64,000 bases of DNA. Source: Marinobacter sp. 2_MG-2023 (GTDB taxonomy: Bacteria > Pseudomonadota > Gammaproteobacteria > Pseudomonadales > Oleiphilaceae). The position numbers and the translations under genes were made by a program. Location: contig NZ_JAUOPH010000006.1 in assembly GCF_030546935.1 (NCBI RefSeq), positions 124,001 to 188,000 on the forward strand. Reading direction: 5' to 3'. The notes beneath the pieces were generated by a model. That model did no database searches. It was given only the letters and a program-made list of their open reading frames with translations, and was not told the origin of the DNA. Below, in pieces: positions 45,103 to 54,736 of the stretch (the first letter of the stretch is position 1; each line of letters starts with the position of its first letter).

Positions 45103-46157
45103 TCGAACATGTTCCACTGAAGTACCGTATCTTCAGGAATATCCTCCAATGGTTTCTTACCTAAAAGCTCTTCGATGGATCTAGGACTAATGCCATATGC
45201 AGGCCGCTTGAACGTTATATCTCCTTCAGAAACTTCTTGCCCTGCTTTTAGTTCGCACATAGCGACCAAGCTTCGACGCGCATTTTTTCTAGAAACTTCT
45301 TCATCTGCTAAAGCCTTGACACGAAAATCACCTAGCAAACCGAAAATTCGATCCATACTATTCTGAAACATCCTGAGATCATGCATATCCATGGCATGGT
45401 AATGATCATTACCTGGCAACGTCTTATCATGTGTGAAGTGTTTTTCAATTATTACGCTCCCGAGAAGGGCCGCGATTTCACAAACTTTCATATCTCCTGG
45501 CATCGTGTGATCAGAGTAACCAACAAGCTTATCCGGAAAAGCCTTGCGCAGACCTTGGATCATTCCCAAATTAGCGTTCTTCTCAGGTGTCGGGTAGTTA
45601 AGAACACAATGTAGAAGCGCGACAGGGTTTCCAGCCTCTTCAATCCAATTGACCGCCTCTTGTATTTCCCACAGTTCGCTTGCACCTGTTGACAAGATAA
45701 TCGGCTTATTAAAGCTACAAAGATATTTTATAAAAGGCTTATTGGTAATGTCGGACGAAGAAATTTTGAAAACATCCATCAACTCATCTAAGAATTTAGC
45801 TGATTCCACATCGAATGGAGTACTCATAAATTCGATATTTCGCCGATCGCAATATTTTTTGAGCTCCTCCATTTCCTTTTTCCAAAACCTGTCGTGTTTC
45901 GAAAACAACTCATGCTGTGAGAGCGTTGGCTCTTTTGAGGTATCCCAGTATGCGGGCGAATGCCGCGAGGCCAATGTGTCGGCTTTGTATGTCTGAAATT
46001 TAATTGCGTGGGCACCACCTTCTGCGGCTTCATCTACCAAACGCTTGGCTGTATCCATGGAGCCTTCATGGTTAACCCCCGCTTCTGCAATGATGTAAGG
46101 GCGATGAAACTCGCGTGCCTGCGGGTTAATGCGGTAAAAATAATCTTTGATTTTCAT
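45099..46157 (-). CDS. neuB: N-acetylneuraminate/nonulosonate synthase family protein
   Basis: A 352-residue enzyme that condenses phosphoenolpyruvate with a 6-carbon amino sugar to form a nine-carbon nonulosonic acid. The TIM-barrel part has IIAEAGVNHEGSMDTAKRLV, IKFQTYKAD, FKISSSDITN and GYSDHT and IIEKHFTHDK motifs. A C-terminal antifreeze-like SAF domain (RSLVAMCELKAGQEVSEGDI) follows. It could be the sialate, legionaminate or pseudaminate version; the linked PseG-like domain favours a 5,7-diamino sugar. It overlaps both the upstream and downstream genes by 4 bases. Confidence 0.92.
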   Translation of the reverse strand: MKIKDYFYRINPQAREFHRPYIIAEAGVNHEGSMDTAKRLVDEAAEGGAHAIKFQTYKADTLASRHSPAYWDTSKEPTLSQHELFSKHDRFWKKEMEELKKYCDRRNIEFMSTPFDVESAKFLDELMDVFKISSSDITNKPFIKYLCSFNKPIILSTGASELWEIQEAVNWIEEAGNPVALLHCVLNYPTPEKNANLGMIQGLRKAFPDKLVGYSDHTMPGDMKVCEIAALLGSVIIEKHFTHDKTLPGNDHYHAMDMHDLRMFQNSMDRIFGLLGDFRVKALADEEVSRKNARRSLVAMCELKAGQEVSEGDITFKRPAYGISPRSIEELLGKKPLEDIPEDTVLQWNMFE

Positions 46158-47785
46158 GACGTCTCCAAAACATTTCTTATGAGTTTTCGAACCCTCTTTC
46201 GGCCACTGGCGAGGTCTGCCTTCGACATCAGGCTAGCCATATACTTTCGTGACGCTGGGTTCTCGACAAGTTGAATAAAGATGTCCAATATTGTTTCGGC
46301 ACCCACCTTTTTACCATGCCCTAAGTTTAGAAAGCCAAATTCAGCGCTGGCAAACAAGTGGGAAAGCTCACGCTCATTCTGAGCGAGCACAATACATGGA
46401 ACTTCTAGCGAAGCAATTTCATAGGTTGTTCTTCCGGCAGAAGTGAAGGCGATGTCGGCATTAATCATATGATCAGATATAGATGACGTGTTACGAAAGA
46501 CCCTGACATTGTCAAATTCGTCTAGGGAACTATGGTATCGATAACCAAAGCCTGTTACTACAGAGATTCCTATTCCGTTAGACTGGCAGTATTGATGAAT
46601 TGCCTTCAACACTTTCTTTGTAAGATTGTCCGGATCAACTCCGCCAAATGTTAACAGGACGTTGCTAACGACGTTTTGAACAGGTTTTGGTGGCGTTAAG
46701 ATGAATTCGTCCCTTAGGACTACATAATCATGACCAAAATAGTGATCGGGCAAAACTTGCCGCTCGGGGTAAATTGCGTTAATTACTAGGTCGGCGAACT
46801 TTGCGCCTTCTCCAAGATCCTCAAAGTTTATAACTTTCATGCCCTTTCGTTTGAGTTCTCGGATCTCACCGGGTTGTGTGTCGAGCTTGTCATTGATGAC
46901 TACATTCGGCCGCAAACGCTCTATATCTCGAATCAAATCATCGCTTTCTTGAATATAAACGGGATAGTTTTTGGACGAAATTTTTTCAAAGGCGAGCTGG
47001 CTTTTCCTATCCACGAGAAACTCAACCTGGTGGTCAAGAATGTCATTCGCAATAATGAGCGAATTATAAACGTGCCCTAAACCAATCTCCTGATATCCAG
47101 AAACAACAAACAGGATCTTCTCACGCTTCCTGTAATATTCGCAGAGACTCCAATCTTCATGGCTGTCGATATCAACAGCCTCTCCCCCCTGTAGCTCAAA
47201 AAGTTCAACGCACCCTCCTATACGAGTATTTTCGGTGATGCTGCGCTTTCGGGCAATTAGAAACCCTCCAGTCTCTTTGTATGTTGGAGTTAGGTATTGA
47301 CGATTCACACGCTCCCGGTAATTTGGAGTGTATCGGGAATTCTCATATCGCCAGGTGAGATGCGTATCATTCACCACTGAGAGAATTGTATCCAATCTTT
47401 CATTTTCGAGCATTTTACCCAGAGCCGCATCTAAAGATTCGGTCCGAATAAGAGGCGATGTCGGCTGAAGCGTAACAACCAATTGATAGTCTTTACCTTC
47501 AATAGCTTCCGCCTTAATCATACAGTCATATATGACCGGGTCGAGGGTCGTGTTGTCGCTGGCCTTATCTAACTCCCGCTCTATAATAGATGCCCCTACT
47601 TTCTTAGATATTAGTGCGATCTCATCATCTTCCGTAGAAACATACACATCAGGTTTATAACGAGATGCCAGAGCCGTCATGATAGAATACTGTATCAACG
47701 GTTTCCCACCGAGCATTCGGAGATTCTTTCTGGGAATACCTTTGGAACCGCCTCGAGCAGGTATGACGACAAGTATGTTATCCAT
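46154..47785 (-). CDS. Bifunctional CMP-nonulosonate synthetase / PseG-like UDP-sugar hydrolase fusion
   Basis: A 543-residue two-domain protein. Residues about 1-225 are a cytidylyltransferase: VVIPARGGSKGIPRKNLRML, then TLQPTSPLIR and DIDSHEDW. The second half (about 230-543) has FVVSGYQEIGLGHVYNSLII, then LTFGGVDPDNLTKKV and TSAGRTTYEIASL, a GT28-like fold as in PseG, which removes UDP from the sugar before NeuB. So one protein holds the steps before and after the condensation. The ATG at 47785 is chosen; a TTG three codons earlier is possible. Neither start has a strong ribosome site. Confidence 0.85.
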   Translation of the reverse strand: MDNILVVIPARGGSKGIPRKNLRMLGGKPLIQYSIMTALASRYKPDVYVSTEDDEIALISKKVGASIIERELDKASDNTTLDPVIYDCMIKAEAIEGKDYQLVVTLQPTSPLIRTESLDAALGKMLENERLDTILSVVNDTHLTWRYENSRYTPNYRERVNRQYLTPTYKETGGFLIARKRSITENTRIGGCVELFELQGGEAVDIDSHEDWSLCEYYRKREKILFVVSGYQEIGLGHVYNSLIIANDILDHQVEFLVDRKSQLAFEKISSKNYPVYIQESDDLIRDIERLRPNVVINDKLDTQPGEIRELKRKGMKVINFEDLGEGAKFADLVINAIYPERQVLPDHYFGHDYVVLRDEFILTPPKPVQNVVSNVLLTFGGVDPDNLTKKVLKAIHQYCQSNGIGISVVTGFGYRYHSSLDEFDNVRVFRNTSSISDHMINADIAFTSAGRTTYEIASLEVPCIVLAQNERELSHLFASAEFGFLNLGHGKKVGAETILDIFIQLVENPASRKYMASLMSKADLASGRKRVRKLIRNVLETS

Positions 47786-47829
47786 ATTTACCAAGCTTCT
47801 TCTCTGTTAATAGTTAAACCATGATTATG

Positions 47830-49128
47830 CTATTTAAGAAACAACTTTCTAGGTGACCACGGCATGACTATAGCACGTGAAGCCGTATACCAAGTAAGCA
47901 GAAACTGTACACTAGCGCCCACACACCCTGCCCAAGCGGCGCCAATTAAGCCATAAGTTTTGAGAAAAAATATCAGAAACGCAACACTTATAACACCAGA
48001 AAGTATCGTAATCTTTGATATCTGCTGAGTTTTTTTTGCATATAGTAAATAGCTGGATACGATGTAATACATCCCTCGAATTGCTTGAGCAAGAAAAAGC
48101 CATGGAAGTATTTCCCCAGCAGGTTCATAACCTGGACCGGCAACAATAATCAACACAGGGCCTCCAAAAATAAAAGCCAGAAAAACAACAATAAGTAGTA
48201 TTATAAAATAACAATAACTTCCTTTTACGATCTGCTTTTTCTCTTCAGCATTATCTCTTTTTATTCGCTCAAACAGCCAAGGAACATATGCTTTATGAAA
48301 GGACTGTAAAATTAAGTTAAGCGCAAGAGCCAACTGTACAGCAACCATATAGTGGCCAGCTGCTTCCAGACCAAGAACTGAGCTAATAATTGCTCTATCA
48401 ACGGTCAACAACAGAAAACTTCCTGCAAAATGAGGCAGCAACGGAAGGCTAAATTCTAGTGCGTCCTTCATCAAAGTAGGCTGCCAAGTGAACTTCAGAA
48501 GCTCATCTCGCCAAAGCAATAACGCTCCCACAGCACCGAAAAAGAACATAGCCGAAGTTAATCCAATTAGTCTGCCATCAACCCCCATCGTAAGTAATAC
48601 CACGAGGAACAGCGACAACCCCATATTCAATACGCTTTGGCTAATCTGAAACTGACCATACTTAACAGGCTTTTTTCTAACCTGCCATTGCCTCAACCGC
48701 AATTGAACCATAAAACTGCCTGACGCAAACAACGCCCCAGCCAAAAGCCAGCCTTGTGATAATCCCAGTACTTCCGATAACAAGCCCAAGAAGGGGAGTA
48801 GGAGTATAGTAACGATAATGACGCTAATTACGAGAATGGTCACGCAAGCAGATATGTAATCCCCCATATGCGTATCCGGCTCATCGTAATCGTAGTGTTT
48901 ACGCGTCGCAGCTCCGTATGTGTTGAGCCCGCACAGCACAGATAGCAAGCTACACCAAACCTGAAACACGGCGACTACCCCATATTTCTCAGGGGTAAGG
49001 TAGCGCGTAAGTATCGGCAAAAGCAGGAATGGAATTGAAGCGTTTATGAGCGTAACTACAAGATAAATCCCGGCCTCTGAAAACAATGAGCTACGACGAA
49101 TTTTGCCTAACAAACCATATGCCCTCAA
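47830..49128 (-). CDS. wzx: Wzx-like repeat-unit flippase
   Basis: A 432-residue integral membrane protein with about twelve helices. The N terminus (SEAGIYLVVTLINASIPFLLLPILTRYLTP, split here as the first helix and loop) matches the polysaccharide-transporter family. The pattern of two six-helix halves is visible, and the second half has SLPLLPHFAGSFLLLTVDRAII. It is thought to move lipid-linked repeat units across the inner membrane. Its presence with wzy and wzz fixes the locus as Wzx/Wzy-dependent. It lies 44 bases upstream of the nonulosonate genes. Confidence 0.88.
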   Translation of the reverse strand: MRAYGLLGKIRRSSLFSEAGIYLVVTLINASIPFLLLPILTRYLTPEKYGVVAVFQVWCSLLSVLCGLNTYGAATRKHYDYDEPDTHMGDYISACVTILVISVIIVTILLLPFLGLLSEVLGLSQGWLLAGALFASGSFMVQLRLRQWQVRKKPVKYGQFQISQSVLNMGLSLFLVVLLTMGVDGRLIGLTSAMFFFGAVGALLLWRDELLKFTWQPTLMKDALEFSLPLLPHFAGSFLLLTVDRAIISSVLGLEAAGHYMVAVQLALALNLILQSFHKAYVPWLFERIKRDNAEEKKQIVKGSYCYFIILLIVVFLAFIFGGPVLIIVAGPGYEPAGEILPWLFLAQAIRGMYYIVSSYLLYAKKTQQISKITILSGVISVAFLIFFLKTYGLIGAAWAGCVGASVQFLLTWYTASRAIVMPWSPRKLFLK

Positions 49129-49429
49129 CTGAGAAATCTCATTTTTTACCTTATGAAGTTAAATCAAAATGGAACGAGATTATTCTACAGCCACCTGATA
49201 TTTTTCTATGAACATACCTATCTTTGAAGACATAGAATCTACTAACATAAACTTCCAAACCGTATTTTTTATCAGCTTTCTAAATAACCGCAATGTTTAG
49301 CCTGATAAACTAAAGCATAGACACTAATACTTGGTAAGGTTTAGGTAATTTAATATAATGCCGCGCGCGCCCCAAAAGAATTGGAAACCTTTAAACGCAT
49401 AACATTTCGTTCAACAGGTTTGAGGAATC
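49129..49429. other. AT-rich gap between wzz and wzx
   Basis: 301 bases with no convincing frame. The stretch is AT-rich apart from GCCGCGCGCGCCCC near 49361-49376. No terminator or promoter boxes were recognised. Confidence 0.5.
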
Positions 49430-50392
49430 TTATTCTTTTTCTAGAGCTACTGTCTTTTGGGTGCGAATAGAAGTGCCTAAAAATACAACAAAGATCCCGA
49501 GCATCCCACCCAAAATCATGGCAGCTACTGCTATAAGCACACGTTTTGGGTCGCTCTTTTCTTGGGGAACTACCGCCGGGTCTATAGTTTTAAAAACATA
49601 CTCACTCTGGGCATTAGCTAGCATCACAGTACGGGTTTCATTTTCTATTAGCTGATAAAATACCTGCTGCATTCCCGCAATATTAGTTTCACGAAGTTTT
49701 CCCTCCAAGTACGCAATTCGTGCTTCTGCCTCTTGTACATCTCGGGAGCGCATATGTTCATTGATATCATCTATTAATTTCTTAACCCACTCTTTTGCTG
49801 CGGTCGGTGATTGACTTTTCATTTTGACGGTTACCATATTGGTTTCGTCATTGCTGGAGATACTTATATGCTCCTTGAAGGTTTTCACTATATCCCAGTC
49901 CGTTGGCTCTAGGCTTTCGCCTTCATCATCTACGAGCCACTTTTCTTCCTTCGGGTTATAGATTGTTGTATCGATGATCCAACGTTTACCTTCGATATCC
50001 CACGCTTCAGCGGCCATAAGCGGAACCACTAGGCTGTGACGATGAATAAAGCTAGTCAAAAATACCCGAGACAGCAGCACCTCTTTAGCCATAATCGTTT
50101 GGTTGGCCCCAACGCCGCCCATATTGATTCCAGCCAAGCTGGCGAGACCACCGAGTTGACCACTTATGCGACCTGCGCTGCCTTCATCCTGAGCCGGAGC
50201 CAAAAGCACACTAGCCTCATAGATATTAGGCTTACTCACCGCATAGAAGATACCGGCGGCAGTAAATACAATGCTAAAAAGTATGACGACCCATTTGCGG
50301 CCCCACAGAGTAGCCAAAAGGTCACGAATGTCTATTTCATCGTCAGAGTGGTAAGTTTGTTTTTGTAACTGATTCACGCTGGGGTTACTCAT
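49430..50392 (-). CDS. wzz: Wzz-family chain-length regulator (longer copy)
   Basis: A 320-residue inner-membrane protein. There are two membrane helices, at about residues 34-54 (VILFSIVFTAAGIFYAV) and 285-310 (VLIAVAAMILGGMLGIFVVF). Between them is a periplasmic alpha/beta domain with coiled-coil region ARIAYLEGKLRETNIAG and a PQEKSDPKR motif, characteristic of Wzz/PCP proteins. It sets polymer length. The ATG overlaps the stop of the upstream SLBB gene (TGATG). A GTG one codon earlier is also possible. A second, shorter family member is at 54737. Confidence 0.9.
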   Translation of the reverse strand: MSNPSVNQLQKQTYHSDDEIDIRDLLATLWGRKWVVILFSIVFTAAGIFYAVSKPNIYEASVLLAPAQDEGSAGRISGQLGGLASLAGINMGGVGANQTIMAKEVLLSRVFLTSFIHRHSLVVPLMAAEAWDIEGKRWIIDTTIYNPKEEKWLVDDEGESLEPTDWDIVKTFKEHISISSNDETNMVTVKMKSQSPTAAKEWVKKLIDDINEHMRSRDVQEAEARIAYLEGKLRETNIAGMQQVFYQLIENETRTVMLANAQSEYVFKTIDPAVVPQEKSDPKRVLIAVAAMILGGMLGIFVVFLGTSIRTQKTVALEKE

Positions 50393-52968
50393 CACAGATT
50401 CCCCACTGCAGCAGCACCCAACGCCATCTGATAGACAATCTGGCTTACGTTAGTCCAAAGCTCCAGCTGATTCAGGCGATCCACGTCAATCGGCATGATA
50501 ACCGTATCACCAGGCTGCAGCTGCTGACTCCGACCACCAAACCATGCGCTTTTTTCAGGCAACATTACCGAGCCGTCTGCTTTTACCACATACACGCGGT
50601 TCTCGTCCGCTTGGCGAGTAGGTCCGCCAGAACGTTCCAGGTAGTCGTCTACCGTCAAACCTGCCGAGTGCAGATGGCTTGTGGGGAATTGTACCTCGCC
50701 GAACACACTCACAGCCTGTGGAATGGTTGGGATATTTAAAGAATCACCATCCTGAAGGCGAATAGATTGGTAACTGCTATCTTCGAGAACTGAGGCAAGA
50801 TCAATAACCATGCGCCCTACCGGGCGGCTGCTCTGTACATCGTCCAGTAGCCCCTGAACCTGCTCCACTCGCTGTGCATTTTGGCCACCGAAGTTGTCAC
50901 CATCCAGCTGAACCCCCAACAGATCCCCTTGGAGTCGTTCTTCAGCTTCCCGAAGGCGCTGAGCTTCCAGCTCACGCAACTTTTTACGGGTAAATACCGC
51001 GCCCTGCGGGAAGGCATTGCTGGTAAGCCCTCCTGCACGCTCAAGCACGTCCACCAGCGTCTCGCCGTCGCTGAATGTGTACTCACCTGGATAAACTACT
51101 TCACCTCCCAGTTTTATCGTACGTGTGGCGCCGAACAGAGGGATGGACCTGACCATCAGGCGATCACGGCTTTGCAGCTGTATCTCCGTTTCGTCGTTCA
51201 TTGCATCAGCTAGGCTGACGGTACGGAGCTGGGTTTGCTCTACTCCATCAACACTCAGGTTTCGACGGGCCAACTCCGCATCTAACATCAGTGCAGAATC
51301 CGTCAACCCGCCGGCCATAACAATGGCATCTTTCACTTTTCCTGTTGCCGGCAGGGGATATTCGCCCGGGTAACGAACCGGCCCACTGATGGTCATTGTC
51401 TGTTGAGGCGCTAGCGGCGTAGCCTGAGCCTTTAAACGTCTTACAACGGGACTGAAAAGTACATCGCGACGGAAACGCTGAGGATCTTTTTGCGCATTAA
51501 TACGGTCTTGGCCCATTCCGGACCCACTCCCCACAGTGGCCTGTTCACGGAAGCTTTCTTTAAAATTGCCCTTACCCTCATCCGAAAACACTAAAATCTG
51601 GTCTTTCTCTTGCAGTACCAGGTCTTCTTCACCGCCGGGGCTGGCTAAGGCAGCTTTAAGCTCAAGGCTAAGCACGGAAATTTTTTGGGACTCAGGATTT
51701 GTCCTGACCAAAGCCGCAAAATTCGTGTCTGCAATTGGCAACAAATCTGCGTCCAGATTTCGGATTATGGAGCTCACCCGCATCCCAGGTACCCACGCAA
51801 ACTTGCCCTCCCGGGTTGCCGCACCGGTTATTTCAACATACTGGCCGGTTACATCCGCGATAGATGCAACTGAAACTCGGTCACCGGGTCTAACCTTAGC
51901 GCGCTTGCCCTGGTCATTCGTGAGGTCGGCTTCCGCGATCACGCGAAGATAATCCTGGTTCGTACGTTCGATGCGCGTTATTTGCGGATAGGCTTGAGAG
52001 GTGAGACCTCCAGCCAGATTTACCAAGCCGTCTAACGTGGTGGAGTTTTTAATTTCGTAAAGCGCTGGGCGATAGACTTCTCCATCAATCCCTACCCGGG
52101 GGCCTACAGCCGGAATAAATACTGCGTCTCCGGGCTGAAGGCGTATATCACCGCTGGTATCGCCTTTCAGCAGCAGGTCGTAGAGATCCAACGTGCCTAC
52201 AACCTTCCCGTTACGCTTCAGCTGTATATTGCGCAAAGACCCAGTGTGGCGAACGCCGCCCGATACGTAAAGGGCGTTGGTTATGGTGGATAGCGAGCTG
52301 ACACTGAAGGACCCTGGCGTGCGCGCCTCTCCAAGCACGAACACTCGCATGCTGCGCAACTCTCCGAGAGACACAGCCGCTTTTACACCAATGTACTGCT
52401 CTGCAACCAACCGGCTGATTTCTTCTCTGATTTGCTGAAAGCTCATGCCCGCGACATTGACGGGCCCTCTTTCTGGCATCTCGATGGTGCCATCGCGAGA
52501 AACAACCAAAGATAGCTGACGATTCTCATTACCCCAAAGCTGAACTTTCAATTCGTCACCAGGGCCCAGCGTATAATTTGCTGGCACCGGAATCTCAGTT
52601 ACCGGCGCAAAGGTGCTGGGCTTGCCCTCAAACAACTCGTAGCCGAATGGCTTCAGGCCATTGTTCTTAGTGCTGAACGCTTGCTCTTCTTTTGAAGGCT
52701 TGCTCTTCCCCTCGTTCTCGCCCCCCCCTTGCTCCGAGCCTCTCTCAAGGGGCTCAACGACAGAGATGTCTCGGTTTACATTTGACTGAGACTGCGACGT
52801 TCCGCTTTGAACCTCATCCAGGTCCACCCCATATTGGCGAGCCAACGCTTCCTGCTGGGCTTTGGGTAGAGATTTAAACTGCTGGATTTGGGCAGGTGTT
52901 ATCGATTGAGCAGCAACACCGAGAGGCATGAGTAATGCCAAAGAACAGAGGAAACTCTTAAAGTTCAC
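50392..52968 (-). CDS. Large SLBB polysaccharide export outer-membrane protein (OtnA/Wza-like)
   Basis: An 858-residue secreted or outer-membrane protein with signal peptide (cleavage near residue 20). A Gln/Ser-rich segment is followed by the polysaccharide export domain (ANYTLGPGDELKVQLWGNEN) and then several SLBB modules: VFVLGEARTPGSFSVSSLST, VGIDGEVYRPALYEIKNSTT, TMTISGPVRYPGEYPLPATG, KLGGEVVYPGEYTFSDGETL and VSVFGEVQFPTSHLHSAGLT. It is much longer than Wza (about 380), like OtnA of Vibrio. It probably forms the export channel. No C-terminal membrane helix as in Wza is evident, although the last residues are hydrophobic. Confidence 0.9.
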   Translation of the reverse strand: MNFKSFLCSLALLMPLGVAAQSITPAQIQQFKSLPKAQQEALARQYGVDLDEVQSGTSQSQSNVNRDISVVEPLERGSEQGGGENEGKSKPSKEEQAFSTKNNGLKPFGYELFEGKPSTFAPVTEIPVPANYTLGPGDELKVQLWGNENRQLSLVVSRDGTIEMPERGPVNVAGMSFQQIREEISRLVAEQYIGVKAAVSLGELRSMRVFVLGEARTPGSFSVSSLSTITNALYVSGGVRHTGSLRNIQLKRNGKVVGTLDLYDLLLKGDTSGDIRLQPGDAVFIPAVGPRVGIDGEVYRPALYEIKNSTTLDGLVNLAGGLTSQAYPQITRIERTNQDYLRVIAEADLTNDQGKRAKVRPGDRVSVASIADVTGQYVEITGAATREGKFAWVPGMRVSSIIRNLDADLLPIADTNFAALVRTNPESQKISVLSLELKAALASPGGEEDLVLQEKDQILVFSDEGKGNFKESFREQATVGSGSGMGQDRINAQKDPQRFRRDVLFSPVVRRLKAQATPLAPQQTMTISGPVRYPGEYPLPATGKVKDAIVMAGGLTDSALMLDAELARRNLSVDGVEQTQLRTVSLADAMNDETEIQLQSRDRLMVRSIPLFGATRTIKLGGEVVYPGEYTFSDGETLVDVLERAGGLTSNAFPQGAVFTRKKLRELEAQRLREAEERLQGDLLGVQLDGDNFGGQNAQRVEQVQGLLDDVQSSRPVGRMVIDLASVLEDSSYQSIRLQDGDSLNIPTIPQAVSVFGEVQFPTSHLHSAGLTVDDYLERSGGPTRQADENRVYVVKADGSVMLPEKSAWFGGRSQQLQPGDTVIMPIDVDRLNQLELWTNVSQIVYQMALGAAAVGNL

Positions 52969-53025
52969 AGCGGGTATCCAGTATATGTTTAAAAAAGTTT
53001 GAAGTTATCAATCAGATTAAGTTTG

Positions 53026-54516
53026 TCAGAAACGGTATCGCCAACTCGCGCCAACAGACCACTGGCCTGCTTCATTCTCTGCCGGATTAATCAGCTCAAG
53101 TTTTTTATCGGCAAACTGAGCGCTTAGGTCCAGCCAGCCACTTAAAAACTCTGTGCCATAGCCAACTTTTGTGATCACTTGTTTGGCATTTTCAGCCGGG
53201 ACCATCAACTTGATGTCTTCATCAACCACCGGTGTCCGGCTTATTCCGTCTTTGTTGAATTCGACAAAACTCAAGCTGGCCGACAGGTTGCGACCGTCGT
53301 CAAAGAAGTGGAAGCCACCTAGCGTAATGGCTTCGGCATCGCCACTGAAGCTAGCGCCCATGGTTCGGCCGTAATAGCGATAGCCACTATTGTAACGAGA
53401 GTGGTCGTAGGTGATGTTGGGCATGGCGTCGCCCAAAAAGTCATCAGCAAGGGTGTTGGCGTACTCTATAAACCACTGCTGCTCGCCGCTTAGCATCTGG
53501 CTCGTCCAATCGGTGCCCAGAAGCCAGGATTTGCGTGCGGGAAAAGCACCGGCTTCGTCTTCACCCATCATCTGGCCATAGACACCCATCGCTTGCTTGC
53601 CAATTGCAAAACCATAACGCGCATCTATGCTGGCAAGCTGGTTGCCCGGGTCGTCTTCTTCCAGCTGGCCGTTATCTTTTCCGATCAGCGCATTCCAGAC
53701 TGTAGAAGCACCCTCAGGTCGACCTTCCCCACCGAGCATAATCGCCCGGGAAAAGCCCAACTCCAGCCCATTCAGCGGGCGAAGATTCAGGCGCATACCG
53801 ATTAGCTTTGCTTCCGGTACTGTGCGTTCTTTTTCATACTGCCCGGCAAATACTGTGAATTGCCAGGGACCAACCCAGTTCAGCCAACGACTCTCAGGGG
53901 CTGAGGCGTCTTTTCGGTTCAGCCATACTGAGGGCATTGGCCGGGCGTTGTTGGATAAAATAAGGCTCGATTGCCAACCCGGCCCCCACCAGTGATCAAT
54001 AGCACCCGCACCAAACACCCAGTTACCTGCGGTCGCGGCGAGATAGGAGCCATCCAGGCGAAAGCTCTCATCATCATCGGGATTATGGGCGTAAGCCGGG
54101 CTGATTCCGAAGGCCCAGTTCTGCCCCTGCCATTGCACGTCAAGTTTCGCGGTCGCCTCAGACATTGGGCCGCGATCGAAACCCTGAACCATTGACACTT
54201 CATTTGTGCCAGAGAGTTCAAACTCAGTACGAAAACCAGGTGACGCTTGCTGGCTCCGCTCAAACTCAAGGTAATGGCGTGCGAGCCCAGTGGCGGGGTC
54301 AGAATTGTTTTCTGACTCACTCAACCCACTGGTTATCGAGCCCCACATGATTGGCCAACTTGTGACAGGGCGCTGAAGCTGACCGCGATCAGCGAGCTTC
54401 TGGACAGCATATCGGGCACGTACATCACCTGGCTCAAGCCATGGTGCCGCTTTCGTTACAGTGCTCGTCAGGCACGCTACCGCCCCACCGACCAACGCCC
54501 AGTGTTTTAAGGTCAT
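53026..54516 (-). CDS. wzi: Capsule assembly Wzi family outer-membrane protein
   Basis: A 496-residue outer-membrane beta-barrel of the Wzi family. A signal peptide (cleavage near residue 23) is followed by a helical stretch (WLEPGDVRARYAVQKLADRG). Many amphipathic strands follow, rich in Trp and Tyr, with conserved HYLEFERS and AGAIDHWWGPGWQSSLILS. The C terminus ends WRYRF with a terminal aromatic residue, as expected for BamA recognition. Wzi proteins hold capsule on the cell surface. The gene has a 220-base leader that includes an ops-like site. Confidence 0.88.
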   Translation of the reverse strand: MTLKHWALVGGAVACLTSTVTKAAPWLEPGDVRARYAVQKLADRGQLQRPVTSWPIMWGSITSGLSESENNSDPATGLARHYLEFERSQQASPGFRTEFELSGTNEVSMVQGFDRGPMSEATAKLDVQWQGQNWAFGISPAYAHNPDDDESFRLDGSYLAATAGNWVFGAGAIDHWWGPGWQSSLILSNNARPMPSVWLNRKDASAPESRWLNWVGPWQFTVFAGQYEKERTVPEAKLIGMRLNLRPLNGLELGFSRAIMLGGEGRPEGASTVWNALIGKDNGQLEEDDPGNQLASIDARYGFAIGKQAMGVYGQMMGEDEAGAFPARKSWLLGTDWTSQMLSGEQQWFIEYANTLADDFLGDAMPNITYDHSRYNSGYRYYGRTMGASFSGDAEAITLGGFHFFDDGRNLSASLSFVEFNKDGISRTPVVDEDIKLMVPAENAKQVITKVGYGTEFLSGWLDLSAQFADKKLELINPAENEAGQWSVGASWRYRF

Positions 54517-54563
54517 AGAAGTAAATTGCCTGCAATGACAGGAAAAAAACGAGAAGGGGAAAA

Positions 54564-54575
54564 CACGCTCCCGAC
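54564..54575 (-). promoter_or_regulatory. Possible ops-like element in the wzi leader
   Basis: On the minus strand GTCGGGAGCGTG matches the RfaH ops consensus GGCGGTAGCGTG at 10 of 12 positions and is followed by TTTTCCCC. It lies 48 bases before the wzi start and downstream of rfaH. The mismatch at the T6 position is a serious weakness. Confidence 0.35.
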
Positions 54576-54736
54576 TGCATCCCTGTCAGTATGTGAATAC
54601 TCCAAGTCTGAAGCGGGGCAATTCTACGGCATCGTATGTGACATTCAAGTGACAAAAAGTCTGACACATGTGAGAAATGAATGCGGAAGCGTCAAAGGCT
54701 GTGAAAGCATCAGAAGTGCATCTAATTCAAATAAGA

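Noticed and set aside
49564-49577. GGCGGTAGTTC on the minus strand, similar to the RfaH ops sequence
   Set aside because: It lies inside the wzz coding region and encodes part of DPAVVPQ, so the match is best explained by coding sequence; it is not in a leader.
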